Source of the DNA: Chloroflexota bacterium
GTDB lineage: Bacteria; Chloroflexota; Limnocylindria; P2-11E
Assembly: GCA_009692785.1 (NCBI GenBank)
Contig: SHYN01000008.1
Location: 1-32,646, forward strand
Direction: 5' to 3'
DNA: 32,646 nucleotides
In this document: positions 24,951 to 32,646 of the stretch, piece after piece
How positions within the stretch are numbered: the first letter of the stretch is position 1
Layout: the number at the start of each line of letters is the position of its first letter
Translations under genes and position numbers: made by a program
The notes under the pieces: generated by a model
Told to the model about the DNA's origin: nothing
The model's input: the letters and a program-made list of their open reading frames with translations, nothing else
The model's database searches: none

Positions 24951-25907
24951 TCATCGCAGGACCACCAAGAGCGCCACGATCGCGAGGTCGATGAGCGACA
25001 GCGGCAGCAGCACCTTCCAGCCAAAGGCCATGAGGCGGTCGTACCGCACGCGCGGGAGGCTCGCGCGGAGCCAGACGAAGCAGAACATCACGAACGAGAC
25101 TTTCAGCCCGACCGCCGCCAGCCCGAGCAGGCCGCCGCTGAAGGGCCACCAGCCTCCGAGGAAGAGCGTCGTGATGAGCGCCGCGGCCACCAGTGCGTGC
25201 AGGTACTCACTGAGCATGAAGAACGCGAAGCGGAAGGCCGAATATTCGGTGTGGTAGCCGGCACCAAGCTCCTGCTCGGCCTCGGGAAGATCGAACGGCG
25301 CGCGACTTGCTTCGGCGAGCCCGGCGAGGACGTAGACGGCGAAGCCGATCGGTTGGGTCACGATGAACGGGACCGGGAACTGCGCCTCAACGATGCTCAC
25401 GAGTGACAGCGACCCCGTGGCGGCCACCACGCCGAGCGCCGCGATGCCCTGCGCGAGCTCGTACGAGATGAGCTGCGCGCTCGAACGGAGGCTGCCGAGG
25501 AGCGAGTACTTGCTGTTCGCGCTCCAGCCGCCCAGCATCACGCCGTAAACGCCGATCGACGAGATCGCAGCGACGTAAAGATAGCCGACATTCAGATCCG
25601 CAAGGCGCCACTCGGGCGACAGCGGGATGACCGCGAAGACGAGCACGACCGGAACGAGCGTCATGAGCGGTGTGAGGAAATGCAGCCAGCGGTCCGCCCC
25701 CAGCGGACGGACGTCCTCCTTGAAGAGGAGCTTCAGGACCTCGGCGAGCGGCTGGAGCAGACCGCCCGGGCCGACACGGTCGGGCCCGACGCGCGCCTGC
25801 ATGCGCGCGATCACCCGCCGCTCGGCAAGGATCGCGTAGGCGCCGATCGTGAAGATCGCGAGCAGCAGGCCGGCGGCCTTGACGCCGGCGATGAGGACCT
25901 CGCTCAC
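24951..25907 (-). CDS. nuoH: NADH-quinone oxidoreductase subunit H
   Basis: This 318-residue membrane subunit forms the base of the quinone channel. Recognisable segments are [20 protein letters not shown] near residues 26-45, [20 protein letters not shown] (around 199-218), and ALPRVRYD-like [11 protein letters not shown] near the C-terminus. Eight helices are expected. GTG 25907 overlaps the nuoG stop as GTGA. There is only one nuoH in the window, so the second module has no membrane anchor subunit of its own here. Confidence 0.95.
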   Translation of the reverse strand: MSEVLIAGVKAAGLLLAIFTIGAYAILAERRVIARMQARVGPDRVGPGGLLQPLAEVLKLLFKEDVRPLGADRWLHFLTPLMTLVPVVLVFAVIPLSPEWRLADLNVGYLYVAAISSIGVYGVMLGGWSANSKYSLLGSLRSSAQLISYELAQGIAALGVVAATGSLSLVSIVEAQFPVPFIVTQPIGFAVYVLAGLAEASRAPFDLPEAEQELGAGYHTEYSAFRFAFFMLSEYLHALVAAALITTLFLGGWWPFSGGLLGLAAVGLKVSFVMFCFVWLRASLPRVRYDRLMAFGWKVLLPLSLIDLAIVALLVVLR

Positions 25908-28495
25908 GCCTTTTCCACCTCGATCCGTGGCCAGGGGTCGCGCCAGGCGAGGAGGAGATTCGTGCGCACACCGACCGCGTTCTCCGCGAGGAAGGCGCGA
26001 CCACGGGGCATCGCCGCGACGTGACGCGCCGACGCGTGCACCTTTCCGTGGCGGCTGCGGATCTCCACCGCATCGCCGTCCGCCACGCCGCGAGCAGCCG
26101 CATCCTCGGGGTTCAGCTCGATCACGCCGGCGGCCGCGCCCGCCACCAGCGTCGTCGAGTGCGCGAGCATCGTGCCGTCGCCGATGAGGAGCGGCGCCGT
26201 CATGAGCAGGATCCCCTCCCCCGCCTCCGGGCCGCTCGGAGCGAGCCACGCGTAAGGCCCGTGCGAGGCGGATGGACGGGCCGGACGCGTCACCACGCCG
26301 GGGACGGCGACACCGTGTGGCTGGTCGGATGTCCGAAAGAGTTCCTCGCCGGCGCTCAGGGGAACGGCCGCGAGCGACGAGCCACGCCGGATCGGGCTCA
26401 CCCGAGCCGAGCCGGGCATCCCCAGCGGCCAGCCACCCGGGGCGAAGAACGCCTTCTGCGTCGTCACGCCGCGGCTCTCGGGAGTCGCACTCGCGTAGAC
26501 GCCGAGCACCCCACCGGGCGGGTGCGCCATGGTCGTACCGGGCCCGGGCGCGCCGGCCATCGGGAGCGCCGCCGACACCTCGGGCAGCCGCGCAGCCCGT
26601 AGCAGATAGGCGCTCGCCGGCTCGCGAAGATCGAGGCGCGCGGCCAGGTCGAGCAGGATCGCGAGATCCGTTCGCGCCTCACCGGGCGGCTGGGTCACCG
26701 GCGCCACCGGCTGCGTCCGGCCTTCGATATTCGTGACCGTTCCCGCCTTCTCGGGCAACGCGGCGGCGGCGAAGACGGCATGCGCCTTGCCGGCAGTCGC
26801 CGAAGGCGCGATGTCCTGCACGACCAGGAGCTCGACCCTCGCAAGGGCGCGCTCCACCATCTCGCGATCCGGAAATGTCCGGAGCGGATCGACCCCGACG
26901 AGGTAGAGGGCCTTGATGCGGCCCTCCGCGGCCGAGGCGATGATCTGGCCACCGGCGACGCCTCCCGGGCCGGGGAGCAGGCCGGCACGGGTCGCCCCCA
27001 TCGCATTGGGTGCTCGCGTGAGCACACCCGTGCGCTCGAGCGCGTCGGGACCGCTCGCCGTGAGCGCCAGCGCCGCCAGCGCGCGCGCCACGGCCTCACC
27101 GTCGGGCCGGGACTCGAGCGTCGCTCCGGCGAGATAGAGCGGCGCTCGGGCCGCCCGCAGCGCCGCCGGTGGCGCGGCGGCGATGGCGTCGAGCGCGGCG
27201 GCCTCCCCCCCCACGTCGGCACGGATCACCGTCGTCGCATCGCGCTCCACCTCGAGTGGCCGCGCGGACACCACGATGAGGATCGCGCCCCGGCGCACCG
27301 CCTTTCGCAGTCGCAGCCAGAGGATCGGCAGCTCCTCGGTGAGATCGCAGGCGACCAGAACGATGGCGTCCGCGTGCTCGACCTCGGACAGCGAGACCGG
27401 AAGACCGAGAAGGTCCGCGAGCGCACCGCCCGCGCTCCGCGCGGCGCTGCGATGGTCGATGTGCGGCGTGCCCAGCCCCTGGCCGAATACTCGCTGCAGG
27501 AGGACGCACTCCTCATCGGTGAGGCGCGAGCCGCCGAGCACCCCCACCGACTCGGGGCCGTGACGCGCGACGATCGCGCGGAGCTGCTCGGCGACAAAAC
27601 CGACGACGTCGTTCCAGCGACCCGGCACGAGCAGGTCGCCCTCACGTCGAAGCGGCTGCTCGAGACGGGGCGCCTGACTGACGTACTCGATGCCGTACAT
27701 GCCCTTGTCGCACAGCCAAACCTCATTGACCTCCTCGTGCTGGCGCGGCTTCACCCGGATGACCTCGCCCGATCGCGCCTCGTAGCGCACCGCGCAGCCG
27801 ACCGCGCAGTGGCCGCAGACCGAGTCGCCGTACGCGAGGTCCTGCGGCCGCGCGCGAAAGCGATAGGGCTCGCTCGTGAGCGCGCCGCAGGGGCAGAGCT
27901 CGACGATGTTGCCCTGGAACTTCGACCGGAGCGGTCGCCCCTCGAACGTGCCGAGCACGCTCGTCGCACCTCGCTCGGAGAAGGTGAGCTCGGCGTCGCC
28001 GGCGATCTCGTCCATGAAGCGGGTGCAGCGAAAGCACATGATGCAGCGCTCCATGTCAAGCACCACGAGCGAGGAGAGCCGCTCTGCCTTCACGCTGCGC
28101 CGCTTGGGCATGCCAAAGCGGGACACGCTCGGACCGTAGAGGTGCGAGTAGTCCTGGAGCGGACACTCCCCCGCCGCATCGCAGACCGGGCAATCGAGCG
28201 GATGGTTCACGAGCAGGAACTCGAGCACCGAGCGTCGCGCCACGGCGACCTCGGGCAGGTTGGTATGCGCGATCATCCCGTCGGCCACTGGTGTCGTGCA
28301 GGACGTCTGGAGCCCCGGCAGCTTTTCCACCGACACGACACACAGCCGGCAGGCGCCGGCGAGCGACAGCTTGGGGTGGTAGCAGAAGCGCGGCACATGA
28401 ACGCCGGCGAGCCCGGCGGCCTCGATGAGCGGTGTTCCCGCTGCCACCCCCACCGTCTGACCGTCGATCGTCACGCTGACCAGGTTCGTGCTCAT
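25904..28495 (-). CDS. nuoG: NADH-quinone oxidoreductase subunit G
   Basis: The 863-residue protein holds the N1b 2Fe-2S ligands (C38, C49, C52, C66), the His-Cys3 4Fe-4S cluster N5 (H98, C102, C105, C111) and cluster N4 (C151, C154, C157, C201). It also keeps the off-pathway N7 ligands CGHCAVGC with a distant cysteine (C227, C230, C234, C262). The rest is a molybdopterin-oxidoreductase-like domain without an obvious catalytic cofactor residue, ending in a molydop-binding-like C-terminus (DGDAVEIRSRHGKV). ATG 28495 overlaps the nuoF stop (ATGA). Confidence 0.95.
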   Translation of the reverse strand: MSTNLVSVTIDGQTVGVAAGTPLIEAAGLAGVHVPRFCYHPKLSLAGACRLCVVSVEKLPGLQTSCTTPVADGMIAHTNLPEVAVARRSVLEFLLVNHPLDCPVCDAAGECPLQDYSHLYGPSVSRFGMPKRRSVKAERLSSLVVLDMERCIMCFRCTRFMDEIAGDAELTFSERGATSVLGTFEGRPLRSKFQGNIVELCPCGALTSEPYRFRARPQDLAYGDSVCGHCAVGCAVRYEARSGEVIRVKPRQHEEVNEVWLCDKGMYGIEYVSQAPRLEQPLRREGDLLVPGRWNDVVGFVAEQLRAIVARHGPESVGVLGGSRLTDEECVLLQRVFGQGLGTPHIDHRSAARSAGGALADLLGLPVSLSEVEHADAIVLVACDLTEELPILWLRLRKAVRRGAILIVVSARPLEVERDATTVIRADVGGEAAALDAIAAAPPAALRAARAPLYLAGATLESRPDGEAVARALAALALTASGPDALERTGVLTRAPNAMGATRAGLLPGPGGVAGGQIIASAAEGRIKALYLVGVDPLRTFPDREMVERALARVELLVVQDIAPSATAGKAHAVFAAAALPEKAGTVTNIEGRTQPVAPVTQPPGEARTDLAILLDLAARLDLREPASAYLLRAARLPEVSAALPMAGAPGPGTTMAHPPGGVLGVYASATPESRGVTTQKAFFAPGGWPLGMPGSARVSPIRRGSSLAAVPLSAGEELFRTSDQPHGVAVPGVVTRPARPSASHGPYAWLAPSGPEAGEGILLMTAPLLIGDGTMLAHSTTLVAGAAAGVIELNPEDAAARGVADGDAVEIRSRHGKVHASARHVAAMPRGRAFLAENAVGVRTNLLLAWRDPWPRIEVEKA

Positions 28496-29775
28496 GCGAG
28501 GGTCATTGCCTCCCGCAGGGGACAGCGGCCGGCCGCGTGCGCGGCGAAATGCTCGGGGAACTTACGCAGCGCGCCGAGCTGGGGCGCGGCGGCGAATGCG
28601 CCGAGCGCGCACAGCGTTCGCCCGACGAGCTGCTGGCTCACGTCGCGGAGGACTTCGACGTCCCGCGTGTCGCCGGTGCCGCTGGCGAGGCGCTCAAGGA
28701 CGAGATGCTGCCAGACCGTTCCCTCACGACAGGGCACGCATTTGCCGCAGGACTCGTGGCGGAAGAAACGCGCGAAGCGCTCCAGGGTCTCCACGATGCA
28801 CACGGTCTCGTCCATCACGGCGATGCCCCCCGCGCCCAGCTCGGTGCCCACCTTCCGCAGCGAGTCGTAGTCCATCGGCACATCGAGCTCGCTCTCAACG
28901 AGCGCGGTCGACGCCGCCGCGCCCGGAATGACGAATCCGATCCGCCTGCCGCCGCGGATCCCTCCGGCGTGCTCTTCGATGAGCTCCCGCAGGGGCGTGC
29001 CCATGGGCTGCTCGTACACGCCCGGGCGCCTCACGTGGCCCGACAGGCAGTAGATCTTTGGCCCGGGCGCGGCCTCCGGTCCGATCGTCTTGAACCAGGC
29101 GGCACCGCGATCAACGATATCCGGCACGCAGGCGAGGGTCTCCACATTGTTGATGACGGTCGGCCTCCCAAAGAGCCCGACGACGGCGGGAAACGGCGGA
29201 CGCGAGCGCGGTTGGGGACGGCGACCCTCGATGGACTCCAGGAGGGCCGTCTCCTCGCCGCAGATGTATGCGCCGGCGCCGCGGAAGACGTGGACCTCGC
29301 ACGAGAAGGCTGTCCCGAGGATCTTGCCTCCCACGTAGCCCCTCGCCCGTGCCTGCGCGACCGCGCGCTCGAGCGCCCGTGCTCCAGCCAGGTTCTCGCC
29401 GCGGATGTAGATGTAGGCGGCGCCGATGCCGACCGCGTAGCAGCAGAGGAGGATGCCCTCGAGAAGCGCGTGCGGGTCGGCGTCGATGAACACCCGGTTG
29501 TTGAAGGTCCCCGGCTCGCTCTCATCCGCGTTCACCGCGAGATACTTCACCGGGGCGTCCGTGGGGATAAAGGACCACTTTCGACCGGTCGGAAATCCGG
29601 CCCCTCCGCGTCCGCGGAGCCCCGACGCGCTGACCTCATCCATCACCTCCTGCGGCGACAGCGAGGTCAGCGCCTTGCGCAGGGCGCGATAGCCGCCGGA
29701 CCGCTCGTACACATCGAGATCGAAGGATCGATCGAGACCGCGGCGCCGGAGCAGGACCGGCTCGAAGACCGTCAC
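28492..29775 (-). CDS. nuoF: NADH-quinone oxidoreductase subunit F
   Basis: The 427-residue subunit binds NADH and FMN. RGRGGAGFPTGRKW at 54-67, NADESEPGTF at 82-91, and GAGAYICGEETALLESIEG at 166-184 are the classic motifs. Cluster N3 ligands are C343, C346, C349 (ESCGKCVPC) and C389. All are intact, in contrast to the NuoF-like protein at 3627-4856. GTG 29775 overlaps the nuoE stop as GTGA. This is the normal entry point for electrons from NADH. Confidence 0.96.
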   Translation of the reverse strand: MTVFEPVLLRRRGLDRSFDLDVYERSGGYRALRKALTSLSPQEVMDEVSASGLRGRGGAGFPTGRKWSFIPTDAPVKYLAVNADESEPGTFNNRVFIDADPHALLEGILLCCYAVGIGAAYIYIRGENLAGARALERAVAQARARGYVGGKILGTAFSCEVHVFRGAGAYICGEETALLESIEGRRPQPRSRPPFPAVVGLFGRPTVINNVETLACVPDIVDRGAAWFKTIGPEAAPGPKIYCLSGHVRRPGVYEQPMGTPLRELIEEHAGGIRGGRRIGFVIPGAAASTALVESELDVPMDYDSLRKVGTELGAGGIAVMDETVCIVETLERFARFFRHESCGKCVPCREGTVWQHLVLERLASGTGDTRDVEVLRDVSQQLVGRTLCALGAFAAAPQLGALRKFPEHFAAHAAGRCPLREAMTLA

Positions 29776-30239
29776 GCGAGCTCCGCGAGAAGCGCTTCGG
29801 CGCTCGTGATCGGCCCGCGGTATTCGAGGTTGACCTGCACCGCCGGCGCCTGGTGGCAGGCGGCGAGACACTCCTGTCGCCGCACCGTGAACCTGCCGTC
29901 CGCCGTCGTGTCGCCAGCGCTGATGCCGAGACGCGAGCAGAGCTCGTCCAGGAGCTCTGCGCCGCCATTCGCCAGGCAGACAAAGCTGTCGCAGACGTCG
30001 ATGACCTTGGCCCCACCCGGGGCGCGGGCGAAGAGAAAGTAGAACGAGGCGACGGCGGCGGCATCGGCCGGCGCCAGGTCGAGCGCTCCGGCGACGGCGG
30101 AAAGCGCCTCCGGGGAGATCCAGCCGCTGCTCTTTTGGACCTCCCAGAGCGCGGGGAGGAGCGCGGCGCGCTTGGTCGGGAAGCGGCCCGCAAGCTCGCG
30201 GACCCGCGAGAGGAGCGCGGGGTCCAGGCCGGCGGTCAC
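29772..30239 (-). CDS. nuoE: NADH-quinone oxidoreductase subunit E
   Basis: The 155-residue thioredoxin-like 2Fe-2S protein carries cluster N1a. Ligands are C83 and C88 (CDSFVC) plus C124 and C128 (CLAAC). The N-terminal helical half includes ALWEVQKSSGWISPEALSAV, the segment shared with the fusion at 4858-5580. GTG 30239 overlaps the nuoD stop as GTGA. Confidence 0.95.
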   Translation of the reverse strand: MTAGLDPALLSRVRELAGRFPTKRAALLPALWEVQKSSGWISPEALSAVAGALDLAPADAAAVASFYFLFARAPGGAKVIDVCDSFVCLANGGAELLDELCSRLGISAGDTTADGRFTVRRQECLAACHQAPAVQVNLEYRGPITSAEALLAELA

Positions 30240-31435
30240 CGGTCCACCTCGCCCAGGACGAAGTCGATCGAGGCAAGGGTCGCGACGCAGTCGGCGACCA
30301 TGCCGCCCCGGACCATGCCCGGCAGCGCCTGGAGGCTCGCGAATGAGGGCGCGCGGAACCTGACTCTCTGCGGCAGGTTCGTGCCGTTGGACACGACGAA
30401 CACGCCGAACTCGCCGCGCGGCGACTCCACCGCGGCGTAGGACTCGCCGGGTGGTGGGATCGGACCATCGGTCGCGAGCTTGTAGTGGTGGATGAGCGAT
30501 TCCATCGAGGTGTGAATGAGGTCGCGCTTTGGGAAGGCGGCGGTCGGATCGTCGATCCGGATCGCACCCTCGGGCAGGCGCGCGAGGATCTGGCGGCAGA
30601 TGCGCGCGCTCTCGTCCATTTCGCGGCGGCGCACGAGGTAGCGGGCGTACGCGTCTCCGGCCGTCTCTGTGATCACGTCGAAGGCGAGCTCCGGATAGAT
30701 CTCGTAGGGCAGCGCGCGCCGCACGTCGTAGGGCACGCCGCAGGCGCGGAGATTCGGCCCGGTCATGCCGTAGGCGATCGCGTCCGCGGGAAGGATCTTG
30801 CCGATCCCCTGCGTCCGCGCTTTGAAGATCGGGTTCTCGCGCAAGAGGTCGTCGTACTCCTGAAGGTGCGCGGGAAACTCGTCGAGATATCGCGCGGTGC
30901 CATCGAGGAATGCCGGTGTCGCGTCCGCCGGCAGCCCGCCGATCCGGATGAACGAGGTCATCATCCGAACGCCCGAGAGCTCCTCCATCAACCGGAGGAT
31001 GCCCTCCCGCTCGCGGAAGGCGTAGATGAGCATGCTCGAAGCGGCCAGATCGATCGCCATCGTTCCCAGCCAGATGAGGTGCGATGCGATGCGATTCAGC
31101 TCCGCGATCAGCACGCGCAGCCAGCGCGCGCGACCCGGCGCGACGATGCCGAAGAGCTTCTCCACCGCGAGCACATAGGCCAAGTTGTTCGAGTACGGCG
31201 AAAGGTAATCGATCCGGTCGGTGAGCGTGATCGCCTGGTGATAGGTCCGGTACTCGCAGGATTTCTCGATGCCGGTATGGAGGAACCCGATGTCCGGGTG
31301 CGCGTCCACCACGACCTCGCCGTCGAGCTCGAGCATGAGGCGGAGCACCCCGTGCGTCGACGGGTGCTGCGGCCCCATGTTGAGCAGCATCGTCTCGTGA
31401 GCCGGTAGCGTGGCGGCCCCGATCTCGTGCGTCAT
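30236..31435 (-). CDS. nuoD: NADH-quinone oxidoreductase subunit D (main operon)
   Basis: The 399-residue subunit forms the quinone cavity with Nuo[15 protein letters not shown] at 21-34, RTYHQAITLTDRIDYLSPYS and the C-terminal [11 protein letters not shown] are typical. At residues 53-55 it has HTG, as in Thermus, where NuoD2 of this window and mitochondria have HRG; the arginine methylated by NDUFAF7 is therefore missing here. ATG 31435 follows the nuoC stop by 16 nt with a weak GAAGAGA upstream; this is one of the few non-overlapping junctions in the operon. Confidence 0.95.
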   Translation of the reverse strand: MTHEIGAATLPAHETMLLNMGPQHPSTHGVLRLMLELDGEVVVDAHPDIGFLHTGIEKSCEYRTYHQAITLTDRIDYLSPYSNNLAYVLAVEKLFGIVAPGRARWLRVLIAELNRIASHLIWLGTMAIDLAASSMLIYAFREREGILRLMEELSGVRMMTSFIRIGGLPADATPAFLDGTARYLDEFPAHLQEYDDLLRENPIFKARTQGIGKILPADAIAYGMTGPNLRACGVPYDVRRALPYEIYPELAFDVITETAGDAYARYLVRRREMDESARICRQILARLPEGAIRIDDPTAAFPKRDLIHTSMESLIHHYKLATDGPIPPPGESYAAVESPRGEFGVFVVSNGTNLPQRVRFRAPSFASLQALPGMVRGGMVADCVATLASIDFVLGEVDR

Positions 31436-31451
31436 GACATTCTCTTCACTT

Positions 31452-31909
31452 TCATCTGCTCGTCCCCTCGGGGAACACGAGCGGCGCGACGGTGTCGCGC
31501 CTTCCGGCGGCGCCGTAGTCGACGACCTCGCCACCGAGCGGATGGTCGCGGCGCAGCGGGTGTCCCACCCAGTCGTCCGGCATCAGGATCCGCCGAAGGT
31601 CCGGGTGACCGCTGAAGGGGATGCCGAAGAGGTCGTAGAGCTCCCGCTCGTACCAGTTCGCCGCTGGGTAGAGATCCGTGACCGAGGCGAGCGCAACACC
31701 TTCGCCGACCCGCACCTGCACGCGAAGACGCGCGTGATCGGCAAGACGATGGAGCACGTAGACCACATCGAATCGGTCCTCGCGCTCCGGGGTATCGAAG
31801 GCCGTCAGGTCCACCAGCAGCCCGTGCCCCGCGGCGTGCGCCCGCGCGACCGCGTCGTGGGCCTCGCTCGCCTCGACGAACGCCGTTGGAATGCCGTCGG
31901 CGACGTGGA

Positions 31910-31913
<4 letters not shown>
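31452..31913 (-). CDS. nuoC: NADH-quinone oxidoreductase subunit C
   Basis: The 153-residue protein is NuoC (30-kDa subunit). The family signature [20 protein letters not shown] followed by RRILMPDDW and [12 protein letters not shown] is complete. It stabilises the NuoB-NuoD core and carries no cofactor. GTG 31913 overlaps the nuoB stop as GTGA. It is the only nuoC here; the second nuoB-nuoD pair lacks one. Confidence 0.95.
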
Positions 31914-32418
<505 letters not shown>

Positions 32419-32419
<1 letters not shown>

Positions 32420-32646
32420 CACTCCCACCGGAGCGCGCCCTTCCGCCAGACGTAGGCGTAGCCGAGAAGGAGCAGGCTGGAGAAGACGGCCATTTCGGCC
32501 AGACCAAAGATGCCCAGCCGGCGCAGCGACACCGCCCAGGGCACCATGAAGATGACCTCGATGTCGAACAGCACGAAGAGCATCGCCGTCACGTAAAAAC
32601 GGATTGGCACACGCTTCCAGGCGGGACCGATCGGACTCATGCCGGA
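32419..32646 (-). CDS. nuoA: NADH-quinone oxidoreductase subunit A (5' end cut by window edge)
   Basis: The visible C-terminal 75 or so residues match Nuo[21 protein letters not shown] and [10 protein letters not shown], then the last helix and WRKGALRWE. The open frame continues through the window edge with Ser-Gly before the internal Met at 32640, so the true start lies outside; complete NuoA is about 115-120 residues. The serine seen first probably occupies the YECG/YESG loop position of ND3 Cys39. The operon promoter must also lie beyond the window. Confidence 0.93.

Overview
This is a GC-rich bacterial chromosomal window. Every protein gene lies on the minus strand, so transcription runs from right to left. 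The only plus-strand gene is a tRNA-Arg near the middle. Separate nuoC and nuoD genes, a complete 14-gene nuo operon, a DUF951 protein, paired DUF881 proteins, heavy use of GTG starts and overlapping stop/start codons together fit a Chloroflexota-like lineage (Limnocylindria- or Dormibacterota-type). That placement is an inference from gene content only.

Right half (32646 to 19048): a canonical complex I operon, nuoA-B-C-D-E-F-G-H-I-J-K-L-M-N. NuoA is cut by the window edge. The other 13 genes are intact, have the expected iron-sulfur ligands, and are mostly joined by 1- or 4-nt overlaps. It encodes a NADH:quinone proton pump.

Middle (about 19047 to 18731): a short intergenic stretch with tRNA-Arg(CCT) on the plus strand and a patch of imperfect direct and inverted repeats. 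From 18730 leftward comes a second long run of close-packed genes: a secreted Ig-like surface protein, two DUF881 membrane proteins, a DUF951 protein, an MFS exporter, a heterodimeric ABC exporter with one degenerate ATP site, a lipoprotein 5'-nucleotidase and an inositol-monophosphatase-family enzyme.

Left end (7415 to 107): this is the unusual part. Translationally coupled to the phosphatase gene is a second, partial and rearranged complex I-like set. It comprises a normal NuoB, a NuoD that keeps the HRG arginine, a NuoI-NuoE fusion with only one 4Fe-4S motif and no 2Fe-2S ligands, a NuoF-like protein that lost the usual NADH/FMN motif but kept the 4Fe-4S ligands, and an 801-residue fusion of a 2Fe-2S domain, a GltD-type FAD/NAD(P)H oxidoreductase and three ferredoxin-type clusters. 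The last gene is a MidA/NDUFAF7-type methyltransferase, the family that methylates NuoD in mitochondria. There is no NuoC, no canonical NADH-binding subunit and no membrane subunit. I infer an alternative electron-input arm, probably NAD(P)H- or ferredoxin-linked. It would either reduce quinone through its own NuoB/NuoD pair or dock onto the membrane arm made by the main operon. A tRNA-Val(GAC) closes the window.
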